A stretch of DNA of 64,000 nucleotides. Origin: Moringa oleifera (lineage: Eukaryota; Streptophyta; Magnoliopsida; Brassicales; Moringaceae). Shown here in pieces: positions 1-12,200 of this stretch (its first letter is position 1; each line of letters begins with the position of its first letter). A model generated the notes under the pieces. It was not told where the DNA came from, did no database searches, and saw only the letters and a program-made list of their open reading frames with translations. The translations under genes were made by a program, and so were the position numbers. The DNA is taken from the NCBI GenBank assembly GCA_021397835.1, contig JAJFZO010000230.1, forward strand, positions 2,784,001 to 2,848,000, given 5' to 3'.

Positions 1-568
1 TCTTGACATCTTCTTAGTATAGGACATTAATCCAATCATTGTTGAAGAATGATTCTAAGGAACTAAGGAATCCCACAACGCTTAGGAAGAAGATTTTTGG
101 TAGCTTTTATAACTCTGCCTACATCTTTTGTATATCAATTGTATTTGATTATATGATCCAAAATACCAAGTGAAATAAATAAAATTACTATTTACATAGA
201 TAAATCAATGCACACCTACACTTATCTTACGCCATCATTTTTTATCCACTTTATTCCTTGGGATTCATTTATGTCCACTTCATTCCTTGGGGTAGAACAC
301 CTAAAAGAATATCTATAAAATCTGTGTTTAGAACAACACATAATCAAGAGATCAAGAAATTTGAAAAGAATTAGTTACTCCAACATAAAAAAATTCATAA
401 TTTTTTGTCAAGATGGAAAGAATTAGACAACACACTTAAGTAGATATTTATGGATCAAATCCTTAAAACATCTTAAGCATAAATAAGCAAGGCAATACAA
501 TTAAACTAGGCATGTAGTGGGATTTGTATAAAATATGTTTATTTTGTTAGTATCAATATATTGTTAGC
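1..568. other. Unassigned AT-rich sequence
   Basis: No open frame of note, no splice-like coding segments and no repeat ends were recognised here. It is the left flank of the CACTA element that begins at 572. Confidence 0.5.
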
Positions 569-571
569 AAC
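569..571. repeat. Target-site duplication (AAC), left copy
   Basis: The three bases AAC directly before the CACTA terminus are repeated directly after the right terminus at 3724-3726. Three base pairs is the usual target duplication length for CACTA elements. Confidence 0.8.
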
Positions 572-591
572 CACTACAACAAATAAAAGCT

Positions 592-1013
592 TTAATGACA
601 GTTAAAAATAGCTTTTAATGATAGTTGTAAAACTGTCATCTTTGTTCATGTCATTAAAGGGGAGAGTTTTTAATGACAGTTCTTGAACTGTCATTAAAGG
701 GGGTGCCTTTGATGACAGTTCTAATAGAACTGTCGTTAAAAGGGGGGGGCACCTTTCATGACAGTTCTAATAGAACTGTCATTAAAGGGGGGTGCCTTTA
801 ATGACAGTTCCAATAGAACTATTGTTAAAGGGGGGTGCCTTTCATGACAGTTCCAATAGAACTGTCGTTAAAGGGAGGTGCCTTTAATGACAGTTCCAAT
901 AAAACTATCGTTAAAGGGGGGTGCCTTTCATGACAGTTCCAATAGAACTGTCGTTAAAGGGAGGTGTCTTTCATGACAGTTCCAATAGAACTATCATTAA
1001 AGGGGGGTGTCTT
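592..1013. repeat. Left subterminal array of palindromic 43-44 bp repeats
   Basis: About eight units with 43-44 bp period start near 670, 708, 752, 797, 840, 883, 926 and 970, after a more diverged stretch at 592-660. Each unit carries ATGACAGTTC, a short loop and the complementary GAACTGTC(A/G)TTAAA, so each can fold on itself. The units are joined by a G-rich spacer AAAGGGGGGTGCCTTT that is itself flanked by the complementary AAAGG and CCTTT. Subterminal repeats of CACTA elements bind transposase in the maize En/Spm system; that role here is an inference. Confidence 0.85.
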
Positions 1014-2459
1014 TAAAAATGTTCATTTTCAGTATTTTTTATTAATTTTGAAATAAATACAAAATTTTTACATTCAAATTATCCAAAACGTGGATATATA
1101 AAATTTTTCATCTCTTCCACATCAACCGTATACATCAATACAATTTTTCACAATTTGCAACTAAAATTTTTCTATTATACACTTCGATACCATTCTCATT
1201 GACACCATCAGTACTTCTTTCATATCTAAAAACACTCAAAATAATCCAATCCAAAAAAGTAATAAAAGATGAACAAAATAAAAAAAAATTGATATCATAA
1301 TTAAACTCTATATGTAAAATACATGAGTTTAAATATACATTATCATATACAATCCTAAAAATTCAACTATATAAATCCAATGATGTTCATGTGTACAAAA
1401 ATCTTCGAGGTTCAACTTTCTAATATAGCACTCCAAAGAAATTGTCCAACCTTTTTTCTAACTTCATCAATATCCCATTGGGTCTAAGTATCTATGTCCA
1501 CTAACTATATTTATAAACAAAAAAGTTAGTCTAATTAAAACTTTTAATAAGTACATCAATTAATTAGTTAAGTATTTACATAAGAAAATGCTTAAAAACT
1601 TACCATACACAATGCAAACAATAATAACAAAATAAAAATTCAAAAGGTATACATACACAATGCATGCTTCAATAATGGTAACACTTAACTCCTCCATGTG
1701 AAAAAATTGTATGATATCTTCTCGAGCCAAAAAGTTATTTACCCCTACATCATTTGCCTCTGATCTTCTATCAGTAAACATCCAAGTTTTATCCATTCTG
1801 AAATTTAAATAACATTTAATATTTACTTTTCAAGCATGTAATATATTAAGTAAAATTTAAATAAATAATTAATAATACTTAATTAATTAATTAATACAGA
1901 AAGTCAATATTTACTTAACATCTAAAATATTAAGTAACATTTAATTTATGTTAATTATAAAATCAATATAATTAAATTTAACAAAATATACCAATTAATC
2001 TCACCTAAAAAAATTAATTCAAACATAAATTCAACTACACTTAAATATATAATTAATTTATCAAAATATAAATTCATCTAATTAATATCTAATTAATTTA
2101 TCTATTAATCTAAAAATCTTAATAATTATGAAATAATAAATACATCAATGTAGACCCATTCATACAAAATATGTTCATCCAAATATACTAACAAAAAAAA
2201 ACTCAAATTTCATTAATTAATAACAAATCACTAAACACACTTAATAAAAAACTTCTCAAAATAATATACATCCTCAACACTTTTTCTAAACCAAAATTAA
2301 CCAAGTTGAATCAAAATTACGAAACTTAAATTTCGTAAAAAAATTTCAAATCTATAACGAATACTTACATATGTTTGAATGCTAAAGATGAACGAATTGA
2401 TGGAGAGGGTGTAGCTGCCTTCGTGAAGATTGAGACAAATGAGAGAAAAAGAAGCAAGG

Positions 2460-2735
2460 AGAGAGGCAGTACCACTTCCAGTAGTTGGCCTAGCTACTTC
2501 TGGACGAAGAGCAAAGAGGAAAAGGCCTGAAGAGATGCAATACCACTACTTGCCAGTAGCTGCTCTAGCTATTTCTAGATAGAAAGCAAAGAGGAAAAGG
2601 CCGAAAAAAAGTAGTGCCACCAACAGCTAGCCTAGCTGCTTTTAGATGGAGAGCAAAAAGGAGAAGGTCCGGAGAAAGGTAGTGCGGCTGTCAACTGGTT
2701 TAGCTTCTCGACAGAGAGCAAAGAGGAGAAGGGAT
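2460..2735. repeat. Four diverged ~70-bp tandem units inside the CACTA element
   Basis: A unit of about 70 bp containing CTAGCT, then an AGAGCAAAGAGGA(A/G)AAGG block, occurs four times in a row with substitutions and small length changes. The AGCAAAGAGG core lies near 2509, 2586, 2650 and 2717. It is unlike the flanking AT-rich DNA and may be captured or amplified filler sequence. Confidence 0.7.
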
Positions 2736-2817
2736 GACCTAGATAGTAAAAATTGGCACGAGGTTCTGGCAGGTTTTGGAGACAAATTCAAGATCCCTGT
2801 CTTAAAAGAAAAGTAAG

Positions 2818-2908
2818 CAGCCTTTAATGTCAGTTCTGGAAAAACTGGCGTTGAAGGCCATATTTTAACGCCAGTTCCTCCAGAACTGACATTGAAGGCC
2901 ATAACTTT
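2818..2908. repeat. Two internal palindromic units of the CACTA subterminal type
   Basis: Two adjacent hairpin-like units (TGTCAGTTCTGGAAAAACTGG followed by an inverted relative) separated by AAGGCC. They resemble the right-end repeats, not the left-end array. Confidence 0.7.
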
Positions 2909-3057
2909 GAGTTGAAGGCTTAAAGATGTTCTTCCATCTTTTCATCCTTTCGGCACTTCCCATGTTGGACCTCCTCACTATGTGAAATGAAAAAAAAATG
3001 CTTATGATCACTAACTGCACTTATATACTAAAGCTAAAGTGATTCAGCCTGTACTTG

Positions 3058-3365
3058 GGAAACGAATCCAACCGATCTTGGAACCATTCGTTTAGGGATT
3101 AAGAGAGTGTGTGTGTAAGTGAAAGCAGCAACAGTAGTACAAGAACGAATCCAACCGATCCTGGAACCATTCGTTCAGGGATTGAGAGAGTGTGTATGTA
3201 AGTGGAAGCAGCAACAGCTGCTGCAGTAAGCAGCAACAGCTGCTATTGCTGCTTCTTACAGCAGCAGTTGTAGTAAGCAATAGCAACTGCTATTGCTGCT
3301 TCTTACAGCAGCAGCTGCTGCTGCAGTAAGCAGCCGTTGCTGCTGCGATGGTTGCCGCTACAGCA
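3058..3365. repeat. 82-bp tandem duplication followed by CAG/CTG-rich block
   Basis: A segment starting ACGAATCCAACCGATC near 3062 is repeated almost exactly from about 3144. It is followed by a dense run of CAG, CAA and CTG triplets (about 3206-3350) with self-complementary GCAGCAACAGCTGCTGC cores. The block has no convincing reading frame and is best seen as simple-repeat filler in the transposon. Confidence 0.7.
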
Positions 3366-3465
3366 GGTGCAGTCGGATTAGGAGTTGATGGAGGCCAGGA
3401 ACCGGATTGGAGTGTGAGCTACTCTTTGAACGTATCTGTTTGTGGCAATTGCAGTGATGAGTGTT

Positions 3466-3690
3466 TTAACGTGAGTTCTTCAAGAACTGACGTTAAAAGA
3501 CCACATTACTAGGGCTTTTAACGTCAGTTCTTGAGGAACTGGCATTAAAGGCTCGCTGATTTATCTTTTAACGTCAATTCTTGAAGAACTGACGTTAAAA
3601 GTCTAGTTTTTAATGGCAGTTTTAGAAAAACTGTTATTAAAAATATTAATAAAAATTTTAATGACAGTTATTTAAATAACTGTCATTAAA
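3466..3690. repeat. Right subterminal palindromic repeats of the CACTA element
   Basis: Five hairpin-type units with consensus TTTTAACGTCAGTTCTTGA(A/G)GAACTGACGTTAAAAG. The last, at about 3657-3690, is a near-perfect palindrome around TTATTTAAATAA. They mirror the left array in sequence and structure but have diverged from it. Confidence 0.85.
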
Positions 3691-4099
3691 TTATTGTCAC
3701 TTATTACAATTTTTGTAGTAGTGAACCATGTAAAGACAACAACATAATAGTCACAAGATGGCATGGTGGACTTTTTGCTTCTAATTTCAAATTTAACGAA
3801 ACTATGATGATATTTAATTTCTCAACAAGATAACTTAGGGAGTTCTCAACTCAAATTTTTTAAAAACAAAAAAAAAAAACACTTTCTTATTGAGAAGTGA
3901 CCAAGCTTTTGCATATAGTATCTTAAGCTTTATTGAACCATTGAAAAGTAAAATATAATTTTTCATTCATCGTCTCAAACATTTCCCATAATCTTACAGA
4001 TAAAGCATTCCTCCCCTTCTTTATAGACATGTTTGTCTACTTTTACATCTGTGTAACAGTGTTAAGCTTGAATAAGCTCATCAATATCATCCTTTGAAC

Positions 4100-4490
4100 T
4101 TTTTGAACAATGCTTTGTTTTTTATTCTTACCCTAGTGCACAATATAGCCTTTTCATCGTAAACCAACTCACTAAAAAATTTAGCTTCTTTTTCTTCATC
4201 ATCAACTTTAGACCTCAACGTCTTTTTCTTATCACGGACAACTTTCTTTTTTTTTTTTTGTTTTTGTATCTTCTTCTCCCTTTTGCACCTTTTCTTTTAC
4301 ATCTACATCGATCAAATTAACAAATTAATCTTGATTGCCTTTACTTTACTTTTTTTTTATTTTATTTTTTTCCTTTTCTTTTCTCTTCAATTCTTGCAAG
4401 AGAAGTTGTCTTTGGCTTCTCACTTTTACTTGGCTTCTTCTTCACTGAAGATGAAGCAGAAGTCGCCTCACTGAAAATGCTTTTCATTCT
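4100..4490 (-). pseudogene. Decayed lysine-rich coding fragment, unrecognised
   Basis: Read on minus, the stretch gives blocks such as SSVKKKPSKSEKPKTT, VKEKVQKGEEDTK and KVVRDKKKTLRSKVDDEEK in changing frames, with biased acidic/basic composition unlike random AT-rich DNA. This suggests a broken exon of a charged, probably nuclear or transposon-associated protein. I cannot name a family, and simple composition bias could also produce it. Confidence 0.25.
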
Positions 4491-6844
4491 GAAGGCATAT
4501 TTTATCTATATGTTTGATACTCCCTCGTTTTTAGGGCTTTAAGGGGTGGATCAAATCCCACATTGATTATAAATCCACCAACAAAATGCTATATAAAATT
4601 TAGATATATTCTAATGTTGTAAGGCAATTTTTTTGGAGTGATTGAAGCCTTTAAAGAGTAATATTTTGCATTGTTTCAACAAAGGGGCTTTGCATTAACT
4701 TTGAGCATCACCAAGTATTATATAATAAATATTATTAATTTAATAATTAATAATATAAAAATTATTATAATCAACTAACTAAAAATTATGCTATGTAAAA
4801 GAGTTAATTTAATATTTTTAAAAAATTAAATAGTAATTATATAAATAACTAAAATAGTTATTATATATTATAATATTTAAGCAATTATTAATGTATCATG
4901 ATAGGCTTTTTGTATAATACTTATTAGTTTAGATAATTTTATTATATATACATATATATATATATATATATCAATGCATAAGTATAAAATAATAAAAAAA
5001 AATAAAATATAGAGTATCCTTTTTTTCTTTTGGTACAAGGACAATTGTTGAAATAAGTAAATTTATAATATGATTTTTATAAAAAAAAATATTTTTTAAA
5101 AAATATTTGTCCTTACTCGTCTTGTTGTATTTACAAAATTGACCATCACTCTTAAACTAAAAGAACATCTAAGTCAACCTACATTTTCTCATTTCTTCAA
5201 ATTAATAACTCAAACGCCATTTTTTTATCGAATCATTCTCAAATTTGCAACAAAGCAGGGTTATAAATTCCATGAAACCTTCATCTCTCCCAAAAACTTT
5301 GAAATAAATTTTTATATTGTTTTAGATTGTTATATTTTCTAGGTTCTTATTTAGTTGATTACAAAAACCCATGTTTACAATGCATGTTACTGAGCTTCCG
5401 AAAAAATGGTTTTGCTTGTATTTTGAGTTCACGTTATTCATTTTGATTCATGAAATTAGGTTTACTGGGTGGTTCTTGTGATAAATATGTTGCCTTTATT
5501 GTCAAAAATGTTTTTTTTTTTAATTTTGCCTATTTCTAAAAAGAAAACTGGGTGCATATTACTAATATAAAACCCTTATTGATCATTTATGACCGTATGT
5601 TGTTAATGACATGCGTTCATATCTCAATAATATGTATTTATAACTTAATTATATAATATGTTTTTGAATCTTATTACACGCTTTCATAACTTATTATATG
5701 TTCTTGCCAGCCCCTAAGTGCTAACTTATATGACACCAGCTATAGGTTTGGGAGGTTGATCTATGCGTCCTTTCGCTTTTTGCCTATTATTTAGTGTCTC
5801 CTTTTGACTCGTTAAACATCCCTTTTATGCATATCATCTTAGATATTCTCAATTGATGAGTTCTTTGACTTCTCATATGAGGTGCCGACATTTGTTAGTG
5901 TTGATAAAAATAACATATGTCATGCGTACCAATAAGTGGTTAGCTTTTTAGACCAAGACAAGTAAAGTTCATGCTAAATCAAAATTTATTAATATGATAA
6001 ATTGAGTTAAAAGGGAGGACTTTTGGGCTTAAAATGATTGTGTCACTGGCGATTGATGAGGCAAATAAGATCTGCTTGGGATTAAGGGTAACTCAAAAGG
6101 GGTAGGTGATCGATATCGTCATCTAAAGCTTCACTTGAAAGTGAGTCCCACTTGATTTTTATTATAATTTTTGTAAATATTTTTTTAAAAGCCGATAAAT
6201 ATTATTTGATTGTCTTTAAATAGGATCCACTGTTAAGTTAATTTTTTATTGTATAGAGGCTAAAAAATGAGTGAGCTTTATAAAAGTAGTAAACAGTTTA
6301 TTTTAATTTTAGTTTTTTAATTTTTTATTTTAATTGTTTAAAAATATTATTAATCACATGACATATGACAATAATACTATTCATCTCTTTATATTTTTGG
6401 ATTTCGACTCAATTTTCATAAACTTTTTCTCCAATTTCAAAAATAGATTTAAATAGGCTATTATTTTAGTTAAAAATTATTTGATATTAATGATCTAAAT
6501 TCAGTGGATGAATTAAAAGTTTTAAAAGAAACTTCACAAATAAAAATAAAAACACCACTTTAAATATTAAATTTTATTAGAAAATGTGAACTCTTTTCTA
6601 ATTATAAAATATAATTAGTAATATGTCTAATAATTAACATAAATTTTAAAAATTAAAATTTATAATAATTTATAATAAAAATTTAATAAATTAACTATTT
6701 TATCAATTAAAAAATTTATTGTCAAACCGGAAATTTTAAATTATAATCAATAATTTTATATTTTAAAAATAAATATAATATAATATAATATTTTGTACAA
6801 AAATAATTAAAAATATAATTAATTTATTTTATCTATAAACCCAT

Positions 6845-7075
6845 TTGGCCTTGAGTCACCCCCTACTTGAGAGTGGTGATGCTTGTGGCCGTGCAACGGG
6901 TCGCGTGTCACATGATGATCAGGTGCCTTGACGGAGCTCCCCAGTGCTGCATGGGGCTCGCCTGTGTTGTTGAGGTTCTCGCCTCTTCCACTTTATTTTT
7001 CGGGTACTCGGCCAACCGTTTTAATAGCTCTTCTGGCTCCTCTTTTCGTAATCTCAAAGTTATTGGTTTTGGATT
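6845..7075. other. GC-richer island of unknown origin
   Basis: About 230 bp with a clearly higher GC content than the flanking 60-80% AT sequence. An open frame on + (90 codons from 6867) is present but has no recognisable motif. It might be a captured or transferred fragment; nothing in it identifies a source. Confidence 0.3.
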
Positions 7076-9056
7076 ACATCATCTTAAATTTTTTTTTTTA
7101 AAATCTAATAAATCAGAATTAAGAAAAAATATTAAATAAAATTATACTTAATAAGAAGAATATATTCTACCATCCAAATAAAATAGAATAAGTTGAAGAG
7201 TTCCGTCTGGTTGAAATATGAACACGTGACCTAAAATCTCATTAAAAACACTTCAAAAAAAACAAAAAAAAATAAAAGATTTCATATGTAGACCCATATA
7301 TACAATCAAAGAAGGATACATATCATTTTATCATTAATAATTATGATGTAAATTCCAAAAAAATCAAAAAAAAAATACTTGAGCGTTTCAAATAAGAAAT
7401 GAAAAAAAAGCTTAAATTGAAGAAACATTAATCTGTCTCAGCTTCAAAAATCTCTCACTCTATAATTTATTTTTCACACTAAAATTCATTATTGATTTAA
7501 TTGTCAAAATATATCTTTTTTTTAATGAATTCCTAATATTAGCAAACACATCTTATTTGAAAACTCATTTGACATCCCTAGCTATGAAAAACTTAAACAA
7601 ATAGTTGTGGTTCAACTCATGATTATATATATAGTATCACAATATAAGGTACCATTAATCATATTGCCTCATTCACATCATCCTAACATTAAGAAGTTGG
7701 AATAATTCAAAGTTTTCATTTTTTTTTAATTTTAGATTCCTCTTGATGGTGTAATGCTATAAAAGACAAATTTATTTATAAAATGGCAAAATATGAGAAG
7801 ATGAGGTTATGCAACTTTATACAACTCGATTCGTCCATTTTAATATCCAAAATACAGTTGTATTATGTTTTAAATATAAATAAAATTATTAGTTCATATT
7901 ACACGAATGCTATTTATGAAATATAAATAATAAAAATGCTTAATCTTGTCTAACACATGTTCTACCTATTGCTCATATTGGCATCATACTTTTCTTCATA
8001 CTAAGAAACTTATTATGTATAATACATGCTTAAAGAATGAAGTTGTATTCCTTCTTTGACTAGGGAATGAATAACAATTATTTGGGCTGTCTTATCAACT
8101 TTAAAAGAATTTTAAAAAAAGGACAAATAAATTCATACTTAAATAAGTACCAAATTTGATACTGACAGCAAATACAAAATAAATTGTATGGTATAAGAGG
8201 AAAAAATCATGTAAACTAACTATTCAGCATCCTACCTCAAGGACAAATTGTCCATTATGACTGGGATTTAATTCAGGGTGATTGAATGTGAGTTTTAATT
8301 TGGATATATCAAACTATTTTGCTAATTCTTAACACTTGTATTTCTTTGTTTTCTGTCCTCTGTATTGAGTTTGTAGGTTTGGCTTGACTTCCTTTTGCTG
8401 TCTGTTTGATTGTGACAGTCGTTAATCTCTTTCTTTCCCTTTCCTCGTTCTTTTTCCTAGTTTCTCCTGCAGGATAAGTGAGGGAGGAGTTTTGTTGTTA
8501 TAAGGGAACATAACTGGCAGACACCTTCAAGAATAGTTCTCACAGGCACTGTTTAGCATGCAAAGTATGTTACTTTTCAGAGTATAATTTATTTAGTCTG
8601 CAGAAGAAAATGGATGGACAGTAGCTTATCTTTTCATTTCTGGGGATTTTATAAATTTGTTTATCGTCAGGAAGAGAGTTCCCCCCTGTAAATTGTGTTT
8701 GATGCTTCCAGCTGCCTCTTCTTTGTTTTGAGCTATCCTTGTGTCTGAGGGCTTGGTTTACTAAGTGTTTGGACTAAGATTATCATTATTCTTTGTTTGA
8801 TTTGTAAAGAATTGGTCCACTGGCATTGTTTAGTTTCAGTGAAGTGGTTGCTTTTTCTGGGTAGCTCTCCTCATAAATACCATATTGTCTGAAATGAATG
8901 TATTTTAGATGTCTTCCCTTTACTAATAATTCTAAGTCTTGTAGGTGTGTGATATACAATTGTAAGTTCATTTAGTTTGAAATATAAATTATGAAATCGA
9001 GTTTCATTGAATTGGATTCTATTAGAGAGATATCAATTTTTTTTTTTTTTTTGGCA

Positions 9057-9292
9057 GATTGAATCTTACATGACATGTAGACATCCCCATTTGTGAATCA
9101 TAGTGCTGGTGGACTACTTTTCCTGTCTATTTGATACTTATTTGTCCTTCTGTTGTCTTTCTGAGAGGGGATCAAGAGGAAGGCACAATAGAAATTAGTC
9201 AAATAGGATGAATGACCCACGGCAGAACTCAAGCTCAAAATGTACAGCTAACACAGCTGATAGATCCAATACAATGATAGATAACAACAATA
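9057..9292 (+). other. Leader or decayed first coding segment of the FAB1D-like gene
   Basis: A poly-T tract followed by GGCAG at 9052-9056 looks like a splice acceptor, so an exon probably begins at 9057. Before the ATG at 9293 there is an in-frame stop at 9278-9280. A different frame opens at 9208 (MNDPRQNSSS...) but stops at about 9313, and a third reads DQEEGTIEISQ near 9170-9200. Plant FAB1D proteins carry a further N-terminal segment with a Cys-rich start upstream of the acidic block; here that segment is absent or frame-broken. The true start of translation is therefore unsure. Confidence 0.4.
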
Positions 9293-12200
9293 ATGGAAAT
9301 GGTGGTGAACAGTGAGGAGGTGGAAATAATGCAGGGTACCAATTTTTGTGAAACAAAAGAAAATGTCATTGAAAAGATCAGTAGACCATATATTGAGGGA
9401 CATGGGAGTTCGTGTCTTGATGATGATCTAATGGATCCCCAAATTTGGGAATGTCCAGAGCCAGAAGACTTGGAAGACGACCTTGAGAGTAGTGTGGCTC
9501 GTAATAATGATGATGAGTATGGTGATGGAACTGAGTGGGCTAAATCAAGTTCTTTGAGCCTTTCTAGAGGTGAAGATTGTGGAAGCTGCAGGTTCCAGGA
9601 AGAAAAAGAAAGAGCAATGCAAGAGGTGAAAAATGGGACATTTAAAGCAATTGTGAGTCAACTGCTTAAATCAGCAGGTTTTGCATCATCTGTAAATGAT
9701 GGTGAAAATTGGGTTCATATAGCTGCTTCTTTATCCTGGGAAGCTGCTTCATTTGTGAGCCTTCATGTTAATGACGGCAAACCAATGGATCCGAATACTT
9801 GTGTGAAAGTCAAATGCATTGCCACTGGTTCTTGCAGCCAAAGGTGATATGCTTTAAGCCTTTATACTTACTTTTTAATTACATTCAATTCTTCTAAATA
9901 TTCACAGAAGTAGTTTATTATAGCAAAAACTGACCAGACAAACATTCATTAATTATCATCATATGATTCTTTATTGAGTTGCTTCTAGAGGCTTCTCACT
10001 ATATGCTTTCCAGTGCCTTGTCTTCATCTAATCAGTTCTCCCAGCATCTGTTTATCAAACATATGCTTGTTTTGAAAAATTATTTAATCGTGATGCATAT
10101 AAATTTGTTGTTATTGTTATGTTCTTTTTTGATTCACTGACACTTTGTCAACATCTTCATCTGGTGTCTTATCTCCTTCCTAATCATCAATTATGAGGTG
10201 TTTCTTTTTGTTGCTTTTATGTGCCTTGTTTGTCTTGCAGTCAAGTTATCAAGGGCTTGGTATTTAACAAACATGCTGCTCACAAGCACATGCGAACTAA
10301 GTACAAGAATCCAAGGTTGTTGCTGAACCAGGGGATGCTTGGTTACTCTTCCAATGCGTCATCATCATTCAAGTCAATGGAGCAGGTATTACAACAGAAC
10401 TTCTGCACTGTCCATTTTATGGAAATTATGCTTCCATTTTTACTGATCATTTGCTTGTAAACAGGAAAAGAATGATTTGAAATCTGTGATTGAGATGATA
10501 GAAACATGCCATCCAGAAGTTGTTTTAGTGGAAAAAGCCATCTCTCGTGATGTTCAAGAGTATATTGTTGCTAAAGAAATAACGTTGGTATTTGATATGA
10601 AGCTTCATCGATTGGAGAGAGTTGCTCGTTGCACTGGTTCACGAATTGTATCATCTGGCACTCTGATAAATCAAACGCTAAAGCGGTGTGATTCCTTTCA
10701 CATTGAGAAGTTTGTAGAGGAACATGCTGCTTTTGGTGAACGGGGAAAGCAGCCAACTAAAACAATGATGTTTCTTGAGGGCTGTGCCACTAATCTAGAT
10801 TACACGGTGAGTTTGTGTTTGTACTAAATATATTAAATTTGTTTGCGATAAAGAATCAGGGACTGTTCTTCAATGTGATCTTTGTCAATAGAAAAGTACA
10901 TCATTCCTCTAAATGGTATGTCTCTGACTAGCAGGTCATTATTACTACTTTTCAGCAAGTTTCTTTTAGTTATAGATCCTTATTCTGTCTGTTCATTAGG
11001 ATTCAATTACTGCTGATATCCTGTTTTGTGAGAATTTGTTACGGGGGGTTCTTTAATTGCATGCTGTTACTTCCTTAATTGACAGTGTGACCCGATGTTG
11101 CAGATTTTGCTGAAAGGAAGTCACAGCTATGAATTGAAGAAGGTTAAATATGTGGTGCAGCGTGCTGTTTTCATGGCATACAATTTAATTCTGGAGACTG
11201 CTTTCCTCATTGATCAGAAGGCAATGTTCTCCACAATTCCCTTAGCTGGAGTAGGCGAAGTCATGCCAATAGATCAAGAGACCCCTGCTTTAGAAACTGG
11301 TAACGCAAGTTCTCCTAGCCTTGACGAACCTGTTATTCCTTTTTCATGTGGAATATACGAGGAAGACTCCCATGTCAGTATGGCATTTGACTGTGATAAA
11401 ATTGTCAACAGACTATCTGATGGAGATTCATCTGTTTGCTCCGATATAAGAATAGATTATGGGAACAAAGAAAACCAATTGCAAAATAAGGAGGACATTA
11501 ACACATTGTTGGATTCTCTGTATATTTTGGTTTTGAGGTCTAGCCGGAATGTTAAAAGAGGAACAATTTGTGAGAACCAATTTTCTCGTATCACGTTCTA
11601 CAAGGAATTTGATGTTTCCCTTGGACAATTTCTTAGAGACAGTTTACTCAATCAGGTTTCCCAGATCTCCTTCATTAAAGCTTTTGATCTTAGAATTTTA
11701 ACTGGTCTCCTATAATAATCTGGTCTTTGGTTGTAGTAACTCAATTTTAGAGTGATATAAACTGTTCTGATGCAGAAAAGCCATTGTACGAGATGTGATG
11801 AATTGCCAGAAACTCACCTTTACTGTTATACACAAAAGAATTGGCAGCTCAATATACAAGTTAAACGGCTCCCCCTGCTGGAACACTTGCCTGGAGAAGC
11901 TGGAGGAAAAATTTGGATGTGGAGTAAGTGCCGCAAGTGTAGATCTGGGAATCAAACTTCGAACTCTACAGAAAGAGTGTTAATCTCCACTGCTTCACTG
12001 CATCTGTCTTTTGGGAAGTTCTTGGAGCTCGGCTTGTCTAGCCACTCTTCATCTGGTAGATTATCCAACTGTGGACATTCTCTGGACAGAGACTTCCTCT
12101 ACTTCTTTGGGTATGGTCCTATTTATCTGCTTTCATTTAATATCACTTTTGTTGTATCTTCAGATTCATTTGTTAAAGAAATAAAAAGTGAAACATCCTT

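Larger units (their letters stand above)
572..3723. mobile_element. Non-autonomous CACTA (En/Spm-type) DNA transposon, 3152 bp
   Basis: The left end reads CACTACAACAAAT and the right end, on the other strand, reads CACTACTACAAAA, so the terminal inverted repeats agree at 11 of the first 12 positions and carry the CACTA signature. The element is flanked by a perfect 3-bp duplication AAC (569-571 and 3724-3726), the length expected for CACTA insertions. Both ends hold arrays of short subterminal repeats (592-1013 and 3466-3690), another family hallmark. No transposase reading frame is visible; the interior is an AT-rich stretch (about 1020-2390), four 70-bp tandem units (about 2460-2735) and a CAG/CTG-rich block (3120-3365). 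It would therefore depend on a transposase encoded elsewhere. The perfect target duplication suggests a fairly recent insertion. The assignment rests on termini, target duplication and subterminal structure together, so it is firm; the lineage is not known. Confidence 0.9.
3727..9056. other. Intergenic AT-rich spacer
   Basis: No intact gene is seen. A lysine- and serine-rich coding-like stretch on minus lies at about 4100-4490 and is listed separately. A TA dinucleotide run is at 4943-4971. A compositionally different GC-richer block at about 6845-7075 has no recognisable product. The last several hundred bases before 9056 may hold leader exons or promoter of the FAB1D-like gene, but no boundary can be fixed. 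Confidence 0.5.

Noticed and set aside
592..1013. CRISPR-like array
   Set aside because: The repeats have no unique spacers, are hairpins with G-rich joiners, and lie inside a CACTA transposon in a plant genome.
4283..4474. 63-codon open frame on +
   Set aside because: It is a Phe/Leu-rich reading of a T-rich strand; the minus strand reads as a charged coding-like fragment.
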